Assembly: GCA_963845895.1 (NCBI GenBank)
Contig: CAWJTN010000001.1
Location: 496,001 to 560,000 of the forward strand
DNA length: 64,000 bases
Reading direction: 5' to 3'
Source: CAWJTN01 sp963845895
Lineage (GTDB): Bacteria; Patescibacteriota; Microgenomatia; UBA1406; GWC2-37-13
Shown here one piece after another: positions 8,094 to 16,260 of this stretch; the first letter of the stretch is position 1; each line of letters opens with the position of its first letter. The notes beneath the pieces are model-generated. The model was not told the origin of the DNA. It saw only the letters and a program-made list of their open reading frames with translations, and did not search any database. The position numbers and the translations under genes were made by a program.

Positions 8094-8231
8094 TTATTTT
8101 TTTTGTCTTGAAATTTGTAAGCGAATCACATTTTCTGACAATGCGTATAAAAAATCCCGAATCTTTTTTATTTCATCATCGGACAATTTTTTATTTTTCA
8201 AAATTTTCCTGCATTTTTCGACTGATAACAT
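8094..8231 (-). CDS. Small 45-residue protein coupled to the recombinase
   Basis: ATG at 8231 opens a frame MLSVEKCRKILKNKK ... LSDDEIKKIRDFLYAL ... ending at TAA 8094-8096, immediately before the recombinase ATG. The helical, charged sequence with KLSDDEIxKIRDFLY resembles short proteins that I recall preceding serine recombinases in other CPR elements. The tight spacing implies coupled translation; it may be a recombination accessory or regulator. Function is not established. Confidence 0.65.
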   Translation of the reverse strand: MLSVEKCRKILKNKKLSDDEIKKIRDFLYALSENVIRLQISRQKK

Positions 8232-8260
8232 AAGCTAAACCAATGTTCACGGTTTAGCTT
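8232..8260. promoter_or_regulatory. Perfect 10-bp inverted repeat just upstream of the recombinase operon
   Basis: AAGCTAAACC (8232-8241) and GGTTTAGCTT (8251-8260) flank a 9-base loop and end one base before the ATG at 8231. The hairpin could be a terminator for the gene at 8313, an operator, or a structure hiding the start codon. Confidence 0.5.
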
Positions 8261-8312
8261 TGTGCAGTAACCAGAAGTATGTTTGTAATCTGTATGGATT
8301 TGTTCCATTTTA

Positions 8313-9122
8313 TTAAAACTTCTTTTTTTCCGTTCTTACAATATTAACAACTTTTCCATTAACCGCAGTTAACTGTATGTCTTGATAATCTGACGACTTT
8401 AATATTTCTATAATTCTTGTTGTAGCCTCAATTTTCTGTTTTCCTTCAAATAAAACAATACTTCCGTTTTTTAACCTTACTTTAACTTCCTGAAAAGTTC
8501 CTCCCCGAATATTCAGTAACAGTTCCATTTCTTCTCCCGACAAATTAACTCCCTCAATATCGTATATCGGCTTCAGGTTTTTGTTTCGGAATATTAACTG
8601 CACAACCTCATTAAGGCTTATATACAGGTAGGAAGGGATTGTCCACTGCTTTTTTTTTGCCCATTGGAAATTATATTCACAACATAAAAAAGCTTCACCT
8701 TTCTCAAGAACAGCAACGCCAACAGGTTGTTTTTGAATTGCAAATAAGATAAAAAGTTCAAACAAATGTGTCTCTATTGTTTTGGATGGGTGGAAGAAGT
8801 ATAAATATTTTTTAATTGTTTTTATCTTTTCAAGAGAGACGCCGAAATAACGTAATTTAATAATAATATTAACCCAAGCTAAATCAACTATCGAAAGTTT
8901 TAACCAGTCGTTTTCTATTTCACGATCAATAAGACCCTTTTCGACCCAAAAATTAACTATTCTTGAAGTCGTTTGGTCTTTTATCTCCTTCATGTTGTAA
9001 CGTTTTTTTTTCAAAAAATCTTGAGCCTTGTCATCCAGTAGATACTTACCGAGAGAGTCCCAAATTTCATCGGGAGGGTTAAAGATTTTATAAAATTCTG
9101 AATACTCATCAGTTTGAGTCAT
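8313..9122 (-). CDS. MerR-like winged-helix DNA-binding protein
   Basis: The 269-residue protein has a MerR-type DNA-binding segment at about residues 45-105 (TTSRIVNFWVEKGLI ... IIIKLRYFGVSLEKIKTIKKYL), followed by a long C-terminal domain rich in beta strands with no recognised effector site. It is probably a transcription regulator of the element. It is divergent from the ParB-type gene at 9193, and a near-perfect palindrome at 9127-9150 lies between them, likely its operator, allowing control of both directions. Confidence 0.7.
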   Translation of the reverse strand: MTQTDEYSEFYKIFNPPDEIWDSLGKYLLDDKAQDFLKKKRYNMKEIKDQTTSRIVNFWVEKGLIDREIENDWLKLSIVDLAWVNIIIKLRYFGVSLEKIKTIKKYLYFFHPSKTIETHLFELFILFAIQKQPVGVAVLEKGEAFLCCEYNFQWAKKKQWTIPSYLYISLNEVVQLIFRNKNLKPIYDIEGVNLSGEEMELLLNIRGGTFQEVKVRLKNGSIVLFEGKQKIEATTRIIEILKSSDYQDIQLTAVNGKVVNIVRTEKKKF

Positions 9123-9126
9123 GATT

Positions 9127-9150
9127 AAAGTTTACACTTATGTAAACTTT
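9127..9150. promoter_or_regulatory. Operator palindrome AAAGTTTACA-CTTA-TGTAAACTTT
   Basis: A perfect inverted repeat with 10-base arms and a 4-base centre lies in the 70-base gap between the divergent MerR-like and ParB-like genes. The same core, GTTTACA/TGTAAAC, occurs again at 63720-63735, far outside the element. Confidence 0.65.
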
Positions 9151-9192
9151 TTGTCAATATCAATTGAAATTGAATACGGATCGTTGTAACAT

Positions 9193-10251
9193 GTGATCAT
9201 GAAAACCTTTGAAGAACATCCTTTATCTCAAATTCTCCCTGAAATGAGCGGTGAGGAATTTAACGAGTTGAAAAAAGACATGCAGGAACATGGTCTTAAA
9301 CAGCCAATTATCATTCACGAAGGAAAGATATTAGATGGGAGAAACCGTTATCGGGTTTGCCGTGAGTTAAATATAATCCCAGAAACAACTGAATATAAGG
9401 GAAGTGACCCGCTCTCATACATCATCTCCCTCAATGTTAAACGTCGGCATCTATCTGCCTCGCAGAAGGCTTCAGTCGCAGTTGATTTCCTTCTTCTCCT
9501 TGAGGCTGAAGCAAAAAAGAGAATGAAGGCTGGCGGAGAAACCAAAGGGAAGGCAAAAATTCCTGACCCTCATCAATCACGGGATCAGGCAGGTAAAATC
9601 GTGGGGGTAAGTGGAAGGTATGTTTCTGACGCTAAGAAGATTAAAGAAACCGATCCTAAAATATTTGAAAAAGTGAAATTAGGAGAAGTGAGTATCCCTG
9701 AAGCGTTAGAAGTTTTAGGAAATGTCAGTAGTAAAGAACCTGAAGTGGTCACGGTTGAAGAACTGAAAAAATTAGCAATTGATATAAAAAAAGAACAAAC
9801 AATTCACGTCTACGAAGTGGCAATTGATTTGATAAAACTTGACCCTAATCACCCGAGAACGGTTATAGACAAAAAATATCTGGACTCATTGACTCTTTCC
9901 ATAAAAAGTCTCGGAGAACTCATCAACTCCGTTGAGATTGATGAGACAGGTATGATTATTACAGGAGGAATGAGATATCGAGCTGTAAAAAAATTAGGTT
10001 GGCGATCAATTCCTGCACGGATTTTCAAGACTCTATCTGCTTTGGATAGGTTAATGCGACAAATGTCTGAAAATCTTCATAGAATACCCTACAAAGACTT
10101 TGAAATTGGGAAAACCCTATATCATATCCTTAATTGGTCAGATTCACTGTCACCGTATGAAGGTGTGGGGAGATTGAGGATTGAAAAACTGCACAAAGAT
10201 ACAGGGTTATCAATCAAAGATATCACTAAACATTTGGAGCTTTGTATTTGA
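9193..10251 (+). CDS. Tandem ParB/Spo0J-like nuclease-fold protein
   Basis: Two ParB-N-type domains occur in one 352-residue chain. The first (about residues 8-110) has LKQPIIIHEGKILDGRNRYRVC; the second (about 205-330) has IDLIKLDPNHPRTVIDKKYL and MIITGGMRYRAVKKLGW. Each carries the GxxRYRA/V-type phosphate-binding motif. Between them is a KorB/ParB-like helix-turn-helix segment (QAGKIVGVSGRYVSDAKKI). It may bind element DNA for partition or regulation; no ParA is present. GTG at 9193 or ATG at 9199 could be the start. The next gene begins 12 bases downstream. Confidence 0.75.
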   Translation: MIMKTFEEHPLSQILPEMSGEEFNELKKDMQEHGLKQPIIIHEGKILDGRNRYRVCRELNIIPETTEYKGSDPLSYIISLNVKRRHLSASQKASVAVDFLLLLEAEAKKRMKAGGETKGKAKIPDPHQSRDQAGKIVGVSGRYVSDAKKIKETDPKIFEKVKLGEVSIPEALEVLGNVSSKEPEVVTVEELKKLAIDIKKEQTIHVYEVAIDLIKLDPNHPRTVIDKKYLDSLTLSIKSLGELINSVEIDETGMIITGGMRYRAVKKLGWRSIPARIFKTLSALDRLMRQMSENLHRIPYKDFEIGKTLYHILNWSDSLSPYEGVGRLRIEKLHKDTGLSIKDITKHLELCI

Positions 10252-10263
10252 TACAAAACAATT

Positions 10264-11583
10264 ATGAATTACGATGATGCAGTAAAGACAGCACAACCTT
10301 CCATGGCGATAAAATGGAAGTTTTATTCCGATTATATTGAGCCATATCTTAAAAGAGAGCCATCTGGTCAAGAGTTGGCTTATTTTATAAATCAGGGATG
10401 GCATGCTTGGAGATTAAATGTAAAGAAAGAAGATGTTAAAAACATGCTTTTTGTAGAGTGGATGTGTGAACAGCTATATATCAAAGAAAAAAAGGCATTT
10501 TCAGAATTGGTATCTTATTTACTTGATGACACACACGATGCCCAGATAAGAACGCACAGTTCAGAAAAAGCCTTCTATGAAGCAAAAACCGTGGAAGAAA
10601 AATTTACAAGTGCGGTTAGGCACTATAAGATTTATTTTGAAACAGAATTAAGATTGTGGGGAACAGTCCCTTATTTTTTTGTTTGTAAAATATTAAAGTC
10701 GAAAAATGAAGGCTCTACTCCTGATACCTACGTAAAAATCTCCGCTTCAACAAAATATTTTAAGTTAAAAGAAGTCAAAATTGTTTTACCTAAAGGAGAT
10801 ATAAAAGAGTTAATGAAAGGGTTTGATAATGAATTACGAAATGCTGGAGAAGGTCATGATAGTTATGAGTTGACAGATAACAATACTATTCTTATGCACG
10901 TAATAAATCCTAAAACTGGTAAACCTGTTGGTTCAGAAAAAAGAGAATTAACCTATGGGCAACTGGATATGATAATCTCTACATGTCGGAAAAGTATCTG
11001 GGTTTTAAGAAATGGTCTATATATTTTTCTAAATAATAATCCGAATTTCAGGAAAGAATTACAGGTGCATCGTCCACTTAAAATAAGTGAAATTAAATCT
11101 GCCATAGAATCTTTTGCGGAAGAAAGGAGCATGAATATTGATAAATTTATAGTTACTCAAAATAGACAACGTGTCGATCTTTCTATTGGTTTTATGTCGA
11201 AATCGGAGACAATTGGAGGTGAACTGCTTTTCGGTAATGGAGAACGTTATGAAATTATAAATGTCAGAATAACCGAACAAGCTAAATACCAAATTATCAG
11301 TATATTTCAAAATCTCGTTTATTTATTTCGAAAGGGATTTACTCCGACAATATATGCTGAAGTATTTGATGACAAAAAAAAGCTACTAACAAAACTTGAA
11401 TATGAACCTAAAGAATTGATCAAATTTTTTTTACCGAAGAAAGAAGAAAACATACCAATTCCAAAAGTTGGGATAGTTCCAGATTTTCCAACTAAATATG
11501 TAGGTGAAGTAAAAATTCCTTATGGAATGAAAACTATAGGTATAAAATTGTTAAAAGCACAGGGATATGATGTAATTGGGTAG
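10264..11583 (+). CDS. Unknown 439-residue element protein
   Basis: I do not recognise this soluble protein. It is mixed alpha/beta, lysine-rich, without cysteine motifs, signal peptide or membrane segment. The N-terminal third is helical (SELVSYLLDDTHDAQIRTHSSEKAFYEAK region), the rest alternates strands and helices. It follows the double-ParB gene by 12 bases and is likely co-transcribed with it, so a role in partition, replication control or host interaction of the element is possible. Confidence 0.6.
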   Translation: MNYDDAVKTAQPSMAIKWKFYSDYIEPYLKREPSGQELAYFINQGWHAWRLNVKKEDVKNMLFVEWMCEQLYIKEKKAFSELVSYLLDDTHDAQIRTHSSEKAFYEAKTVEEKFTSAVRHYKIYFETELRLWGTVPYFFVCKILKSKNEGSTPDTYVKISASTKYFKLKEVKIVLPKGDIKELMKGFDNELRNAGEGHDSYELTDNNTILMHVINPKTGKPVGSEKRELTYGQLDMIISTCRKSIWVLRNGLYIFLNNNPNFRKELQVHRPLKISEIKSAIESFAEERSMNIDKFIVTQNRQRVDLSIGFMSKSETIGGELLFGNGERYEIINVRITEQAKYQIISIFQNLVYLFRKGFTPTIYAEVFDDKKKLLTKLEYEPKELIKFFLPKKEENIPIPKVGIVPDFPTKYVGEVKIPYGMKTIGIKLLKAQGYDVIG

Positions 11584-11662
11584 ATATCGCTTCAATAAAA
11601 GGTTGGTGATAACATTGAACTTAATTAAAAACAAAATTATTGATTAAAAATCAATGCTGTCC

Positions 11663-11668
11663 TATACT
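11663..11668 (+). promoter_or_regulatory. -10 hexamer TATACT for the rhomboid gene
   Basis: TATACT ends 8 bases before ATG at 11677. Confidence 0.5.
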
Positions 11669-11676
11669 AAACGTAA

Positions 11677-12330
11677 ATGTTACCAATTTCGAGCGATGTT
11701 AAACATAAAATAATTACCCCTGTAACGGCGATTCTAATTATCATAAATGTAATTGTTTTTTTATTTTCAACATTCCTACCAGGTGATTTTTTTGCCCAAC
11801 TTTTAATAAAAAGTGGTTATTCATTGAATCCTTTTACAAACCTGCAATCTTTCATCGTGACTTCTATAGTCTCATTATTTCTTCACGCAAACATCTTCCA
11901 CATTTTTTTTAATATGCTTTATCTTTATGTGTTTGGTGCTCCAGTCGAAATAAAGGTTGGGAAAATAGCTTTTTTGGTGTTATATTTTCAGTCTGGTGTA
12001 ACTGGTTTCTTATTTTATTATCTATTTGCCAATTCAAATCTTCCAGTAATAGGAGCGTCAGGAGCGATTTCTGGTTTAATTGTTGCTTATCTTTTTTTCT
12101 TTCCTAAATCTAAAATATTTTCATTCTGGTTGATATTCTGGATTATAAGATTTATTTATGTTCCTGCCTGGATTTTTATTGGGTCTTGGATCATTTCTCA
12201 AATGATATCTTTAATGCTAATCCAAAAGTCCGAAATAGCATATCAAGCACATCTTGGAGGAATTATATTTGGAATTTTATTTTATGTGTTCTATAAAAAA
12301 TTATTAATTAAAAAGAACGCCAACTTATGA
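11677..12330 (+). CDS. Rhomboid-family intramembrane serine protease
   Basis: Six hydrophobic helices and the rhomboid motifs are present: HxxHxxxN-like HANIFHIFFNMLYLYVFG in helix 2, the catalytic Ser in GASGAISG of helix 4, and the catalytic His in QAHLGGIIFG of helix 6. It cleaves transmembrane segments within the membrane. The 217-residue length fits the minimal bacterial form. It overlaps the next gene by 4 bases (ATGA), so the two membrane proteins are coupled. Confidence 0.9.
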   Translation: MLPISSDVKHKIITPVTAILIIINVIVFLFSTFLPGDFFAQLLIKSGYSLNPFTNLQSFIVTSIVSLFLHANIFHIFFNMLYLYVFGAPVEIKVGKIAFLVLYFQSGVTGFLFYYLFANSNLPVIGASGAISGLIVAYLFFFPKSKIFSFWLIFWIIRFIYVPAWIFIGSWIISQMISLMLIQKSEIAYQAHLGGIIFGILFYVFYKKLLIKKNANL

Positions 12331-13178
12331 AAAAATTCATACAAGATTTACTGGTCACTGCGATTGCAGGAGTTACCAGTTTATTAACAGCAATTATTTT
12401 AGTCGTTGTGGAGCAAAAATTTAATTTCGCTTTTTATAGCTATATGTGGTGGTTTGTTATTCCCATCGGAGCGATTGGGTCTGGTTACGTTGCCGCAAGT
12501 GGATACTATTTAGGATCAAAATTGTTCAATCACAAACCTACAAAACTTATATTAATTAACATGCTGGCAATATCAACAGTTACTTTCTTCCTTATTTATT
12601 TTTTGAATTACATGAGCTACAGCATTAATGGTAAATACATCAGTAACTATATATCCTTTTTCCAGTTCTTAGATTTGAGTCTTAGCCACATGTCGATGAA
12701 CGTGTGTGTCCATTACGTAAATTGTGGTGGAAATTTTCAATTAGGATCGTTCGGTTACATAGTCGGCATATTGCAGATTCTGGGTTTCTTTGTGGGTGGA
12801 GCCTCAATTTACGGATATTTAAGTTCAGAAATATATTGTGATAATTGTTTAAGATATTATTCTTCAAAGAAATCTCAAAACAGCTACTTTTCTGACTCCG
12901 ACACAATAACAAAACATTTTGTAGAAATAGTAGATATGCTAAAAAACAACAAACTCCAAGAAGCGATTGATAAACATGCGGTTTCTGGAGCAAAAAAAGC
13001 GGAGAAAGGACTTATTTTAAGGTCTACTATCGTGCTAAAATATTGTAGTAAATGTTTGAAACATTATTTACGATTTAGTCTTTATAAACTTGTTAAAAAT
13101 GAATGGAAAGAGATTGATAAAACAAGAATTGCGTTTTTTACAGAAAAACAATTAAACCTCGTGAATAAAAATAATTAA
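12327..13178 (+). CDS. Membrane protein with cytoplasmic double-CxxC domain
   Basis: Four hydrophobic helices fill about residues 8-165; the C-terminal third is soluble and has two CxxC pairs, YCDNCLRYY (about 170-178) and YCSKCLKHY (about 230-238), able to bind one zinc. It is coupled to the rhomboid protease and could be its substrate, adaptor or partner. No known family is recognised. It converges on the HEPN-like gene, overlapping by 4 bases. Confidence 0.6.
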   Translation: MKKFIQDLLVTAIAGVTSLLTAIILVVVEQKFNFAFYSYMWWFVIPIGAIGSGYVAASGYYLGSKLFNHKPTKLILINMLAISTVTFFLIYFLNYMSYSINGKYISNYISFFQFLDLSLSHMSMNVCVHYVNCGGNFQLGSFGYIVGILQILGFFVGGASIYGYLSSEIYCDNCLRYYSSKKSQNSYFSDSDTITKHFVEIVDMLKNNKLQEAIDKHAVSGAKKAEKGLILRSTIVLKYCSKCLKHYLRFSLYKLVKNEWKEIDKTRIAFFTEKQLNLVNKNN

Positions 13179-13936
13179 GAGGTAAGAATTTCTGAAATTT
13201 CCTTAGATAAATTGTCAATACTCGACAATAAATTTTGAGCCTCCCCCTGATCAAGAGAAAATTGCAAATCATATCTTGCAGGGTCTCTTAGTTTAATTAA
13301 TCGGTTGAAAGCATCCTTTTGGTCAGTTTTGATTACTTTACCAGTTTTAGCATAAAAATTGACTAATTGCTGTGTTCTTCCATGTCTTTTCACGTTTCGG
13401 ATTCTTTGATCGGGAAACAAATAAATTCTTGCCTTAACAAGATTTTCAGCAGAAATAAAAAGTAATTCGACCATTTGACGCATATTGTTTTTTGTAAGTT
13501 CCCCTCGTGCTGAATCGAGGAAAGATATTCCAATATCTAAATAACCCTTTGACTGTGAAATATCATGTTTAAAATTAAAAGCCATAAATACTTTTCCTGC
13601 AATCTTAACAAGAATAAGGAAAGCAAATTCTTGTTCTTCATCTACGTTCTTTATTTCTGCAACATCACTTATATCTTTTGCATAGACTAATTCACCCTTT
13701 TTAATGTTTCTGTTTACTTTTACCAGAATTTTTACCTTTACTTCTTCATTCAATCGAATTATGGGAGAACTGCCTAAGCAAAAAAGAACTTGAGCTTTTT
13801 CTAATATGAAATTTTGAGGTAGTTTACCTTCATCTTTTCTCTTTTGAATTTCAGGAGTGATCCACAGTAGTGTAAATTGATTAAGTAAACTGTTCGCAAA
13901 TGATTCATCTACTTTTACTTTTATTTCTTGATCCAT
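13175..13936 (-). CDS. HEPN-like C-terminal domain protein
   Basis: From the likely start MDQEIKVKV (13936) the protein has a beta-rich N-terminal domain and a helical C-terminal domain (about residues 150-250) resembling HEPN: VELLFISAENLVKARIYLF, then LVNFYAKTGKV and LIKLRDPARYDL, where HEPN proteins usually have RNxADY. HEPN domains are often RNases of toxin or defence systems, but the Rx4-6H active-site motif is not clear here. The start overlaps the upstream 77-residue gene by 16 bases; a longer frame to 14038 is unlikely because it runs through that gene. Confidence 0.6.
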   Translation of the reverse strand: MDQEIKVKVDESFANSLLNQFTLLWITPEIQKRKDEGKLPQNFILEKAQVLFCLGSSPIIRLNEEVKVKILVKVNRNIKKGELVYAKDISDVAEIKNVDEEQEFAFLILVKIAGKVFMAFNFKHDISQSKGYLDIGISFLDSARGELTKNNMRQMVELLFISAENLVKARIYLFPDQRIRNVKRHGRTQQLVNFYAKTGKVIKTDQKDAFNRLIKLRDPARYDLQFSLDQGEAQNLLSSIDNLSKEISEILTS

Positions 13937-14154
13937 TTCTTTATTAAATTTGTAATTAAAACTTTTACGAAAGTCACAACAAAAACAATCGGGATTACTG
14001 GTATCGCTAATGACCAGGTTATCAATGAAATCAAACACCCATTATTCTTATTATTTTGAAGTCGGTTTGGAGTTTTTTTTCTGGGATAACCAAAATAGTC
14101 GTTTCTTTTTGTTTCCCGTCTAAATCTGCTATATACTCTCTGTCGAAAAGTCAT
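13921..14154 (-). CDS. Small basic membrane protein
   Basis: A 77-residue protein with an Arg/Lys-rich N-terminus and one transmembrane helix at about residues 43-66, ending in KKWIKK. It begins 2 bases after the stop of the secreted HNH gene and overlaps the HEPN-like gene by 16 bases, so all three are an operon. Function unknown. Confidence 0.5.
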   Translation of the reverse strand: MTFRQRVYSRFRRETKRNDYFGYPRKKTPNRLQNNKNNGCLISLITWSLAIPVIPIVFVVTFVKVLITNLIKKWIKK

Positions 14155-14156
14155 AA

Positions 14157-15137
14157 TTAGTGATTAATTTGCTGATACACCTGTAACCAGTTTGAGACAA
14201 TCTCCTGTTGGGCTTGTTGAAGGGTTATCGTTCCGTTGCAGACCTCCTCATGAAGATAATTTTCCACTTTATCTTTTTCATGAAACCCTGGAGTAGGATT
14301 GGCGGGTTCAGTCCAAAGATTGGAAACATCATTTGATCCTCCAAGCTCAAGTGGAATATCATGGTCAACCTCATATTGTCCAGAATAATGACTTGTTATC
14401 CCATATTCCTGATAAACCTGTTCTTTTTCTGATTCGGGCACATTCCTGACAGTTTTGCTATAACCTGGAGTGCAAATCTCATCTTTTGTTACATTGGGGA
14501 ATACTGCACCAGGCGTGCAATTCTTATCTGGAAACGCTCCAACTATGACACATCCAGACGTTTTTGTTCGCTGATTTGTGATTGGGATATAAGTTGCGGT
14601 TGGAATAACGGTAATAGTAGGGTTGGGAGTAAGTGTCACAGGATTAGACTGCTTTTTTTGTCCCCAAGAAAATAAACCAAGTAACCATTGCCAAAAACTT
14701 GGTGAGGTGCTTTTTTTACTTTTTATTATCGGTGAAGTTGGTTTAGGAGTGGAGGTTGGTTTTGACGTAACGGTAGGTTTAGGGGTTGGAACTTTCGTTG
14801 GAATTAATGTGTTAGTTGGAAAAGGAGTGTTCGTGGGATAAGGCGTATCTGTTGGATAAAAAACTGGAGCTTGATTTGAATTAGAAGAAACCGTTGGATT
14901 AGGGATATAAGGAGTATTCGTTGGGGATGAGGTATTTTGCTGGGTGTTGGTTTGTGAACCTCCAGATTGACATTGAGGATAATATTTAATGCAGGTAGAA
15001 GATAAAGGTGTTCCGTCTCCACAATTGCAACCATTAACCCCTCCGTGATGAGAACAGCAACCAGATTGAGCATTTACAGAAGAAATGAATGTAAAAAGAA
15101 AAAAAGAAGTAATAATAAGAAAAACTACCCGTCTCAT
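14157..15137 (-). CDS. Secreted HNH-like nuclease with Cys/His-rich N-terminus
   Basis: The signal peptide (residues 1-23, ...FISSVNAQ) is followed by a CCSHHGGVNGCNCGDGT-type Cys/His motif, a long Thr/Pro linker (about 60-185), and a C-terminal domain with YEVDHDIPLELGGSNDVSNL, the HNH (beta-beta-alpha metal) signature, then a conserved NLWTEP strand. It should be an extracellular DNase, perhaps for feeding on or entering other cells' DNA. The low-complexity linker makes shadows in other frames. TATAAT at 15144-15149 drives it. Confidence 0.8.
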   Translation of the reverse strand: MRRVVFLIITSFFLFTFISSVNAQSGCCSHHGGVNGCNCGDGTPLSSTCIKYYPQCQSGGSQTNTQQNTSSPTNTPYIPNPTVSSNSNQAPVFYPTDTPYPTNTPFPTNTLIPTKVPTPKPTVTSKPTSTPKPTSPIIKSKKSTSPSFWQWLLGLFSWGQKKQSNPVTLTPNPTITVIPTATYIPITNQRTKTSGCVIVGAFPDKNCTPGAVFPNVTKDEICTPGYSKTVRNVPESEKEQVYQEYGITSHYSGQYEVDHDIPLELGGSNDVSNLWTEPANPTPGFHEKDKVENYLHEEVCNGTITLQQAQQEIVSNWLQVYQQINH

Positions 15138-15143
15138 TGCTCT

Positions 15144-15149
15144 ATTATA
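15144..15149 (-). promoter_or_regulatory. -10 hexamer TATAAT for the HNH gene
   Basis: The hexamer ends 6 bases before the minus-strand ATG at 15137. Confidence 0.6.
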
Positions 15150-15205
15150 TATCTTTTGTCGAATATTGGCGACTAACAGATTATTCTTGTGACGTGAGAG
15201 TTTTT

Positions 15206-15457
15206 TTATGCCGTTTGTTTTTCGGAATCAGTCTCATTATCTCTTTGGTCATCTGTTGAGGTGACATTTTTTTTGGATCGAGAAAAAGTTTTTTCATATT
15301 TTTTCCTCCACTGGTATTTCACGATTATTTCAACAACTTCCGATAAGTTGTCCGCAATCTCAAAAACTTCCTTATCCGTTAATTTCCTATTATACCTTGG
15401 CTCAAACACTTTTCTTACTTCCTGTTTTAGTTTTGGCGTTAACCAATTGTTTTCCAT
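15206..15457 (-). CDS. Small unknown element protein
   Basis: An 83-residue charged, helical protein starting MENNWLTPKLKQEVRKVF and containing NRKLTDKEVFEIADNL; the tail is Ser/Thr/Asp/Lys-rich. The longer frame to 15562 overlaps the upstream gene fully, so I prefer ATG at 15457. The LTDKEVFEIADNLSE helix resembles short proteins common in CPR elements. Function unknown. Confidence 0.55.
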   Translation of the reverse strand: MENNWLTPKLKQEVRKVFEPRYNRKLTDKEVFEIADNLSEVVEIIVKYQWRKKYEKTFSRSKKNVTSTDDQRDNETDSEKQTA

Positions 15458-15587
15458 ACTTTTTGGTGATCTCCGTGAATAACAGGTTATACGCTTCAAC
15501 AAGTCGCCTTTCCGCCTCTTTTTTGGCTTCAGGTGATTTATCCCCAATATATTCGTAAACAACTTCGATATTTTTCTTTTTTCTCAT
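15402..15587 (-). CDS. Small unknown element protein
   Basis: A 61-residue charged protein (MRKKKNIEVVYEYIGDKSPE...RRLVEAYNLLFTEI). Such short helical proteins are common in CPR mobile elements. Its end overlaps the start of the 15206-15457 gene by 56 bases and it follows the gene at 15598 by 10 bases, as in one operon. Function unknown. Confidence 0.55.
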   Translation of the reverse strand: MRKKKNIEVVYEYIGDKSPEAKKEAERRLVEAYNLLFTEITKKYGKQLVNAKTKTGSKKSV

Positions 15588-15597
15588 AACTCAATGG

Positions 15598-16260
15598 TTA
15601 CTGCGGATAAAACAAGCTGTGGTGACTATCATGGTTAGCACCTACCGAACAGTCTATTTCAACACTTTCTGGTTTGGTCGAGTAATAGTCGAACCTTGTT
15701 CCATCGTTTAACGTCAAATCTGACCAGGCGATAGTTCCCGTCTGGTGAGGACTAACTACAATACCCGTGTCATTTACGTATGCGTTTGGATCGGTTTCGT
15801 TGGGAATGTAAGCGTTACACGCATCCCATTCAATATTGTCGTTGTTTGTAATGGAGAGATAGGTTGAACCGAACCTGACCGTTGCGTTTAACGCTGGTTC
15901 CTGTCCGTGTTTCAAGGCGTAATTGAGTTTATTACAGCTTTGCCACTGATCCGTCCCTTGGTATTCATGGCACGGGTCGGTTGACGTTGGAGTCGGGTTA
16001 TTTGACGGTTTGGCTAAGTCTGTTTTCTTTATCTCTATTGTTGGCGATACTACAGGAGTATTTTTGGTCACAGGTGGAGTTTTAGGTGCTGTTATTGCAA
16101 TAAGAATAAAGAAAACTACGATTGCCAATCCGTAAAGTGTCGCTGACCGTTTTCTGGTCTTTTGTTCTTTGGTAAACAACGGAACCCATTTCGGGTTGAT
16201 CAGCCCTACAGTAAAAAGAACTATGGAAATGAGGAAAAACGCAACAGATAAGTTTGTCAT
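15598..16260 (-). CDS. Membrane protein with extracytoplasmic beta domain
   Basis: Two transmembrane helices (about residues 4-22 and 42-62) lead to a Pro/Thr linker and a C-terminal domain with four cysteines (DPCHEY, QSCNK, DACNAY, EIDCSVG) and a beta-sandwich look (FGSTYLSITNNDNIEWDA). AAAGGAGGTG lies 8 bases before ATG, a strong ribosome site. The gene overlaps the upstream gene by 4 bases. Function unknown; the exposed domain suggests a surface role. Confidence 0.6.
   Translation of the reverse strand: MTNLSVAFFLISIVLFTVGLINPKWVPLFTKEQKTRKRSATLYGLAIVVFFILIAITAPKTPPVTKNTPVVSPTIEIKKTDLAKPSNNPTPTSTDPCHEYQGTDQWQSCNKLNYALKHGQEPALNATVRFGSTYLSITNNDNIEWDACNAYIPNETDPNAYVNDTGIVVSPHQTGTIAWSDLTLNDGTRFDYYSTKPESVEIDCSVGANHDSHHSLFYPQ

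Noticed and set aside
13937..14038. Longer start for the HEPN-like gene (MFDFIDNLVIS...)
   Set aside because: This extension overlaps the 77-residue gene and looks unlike the rest of the protein; ATG at 13936 is simpler.
14623..14841. Plus-strand frame of Gly/Val repeats opposite the HNH gene linker
   Set aside because: It is the reverse reading of the Pro/Thr linker codons and has no independent support.
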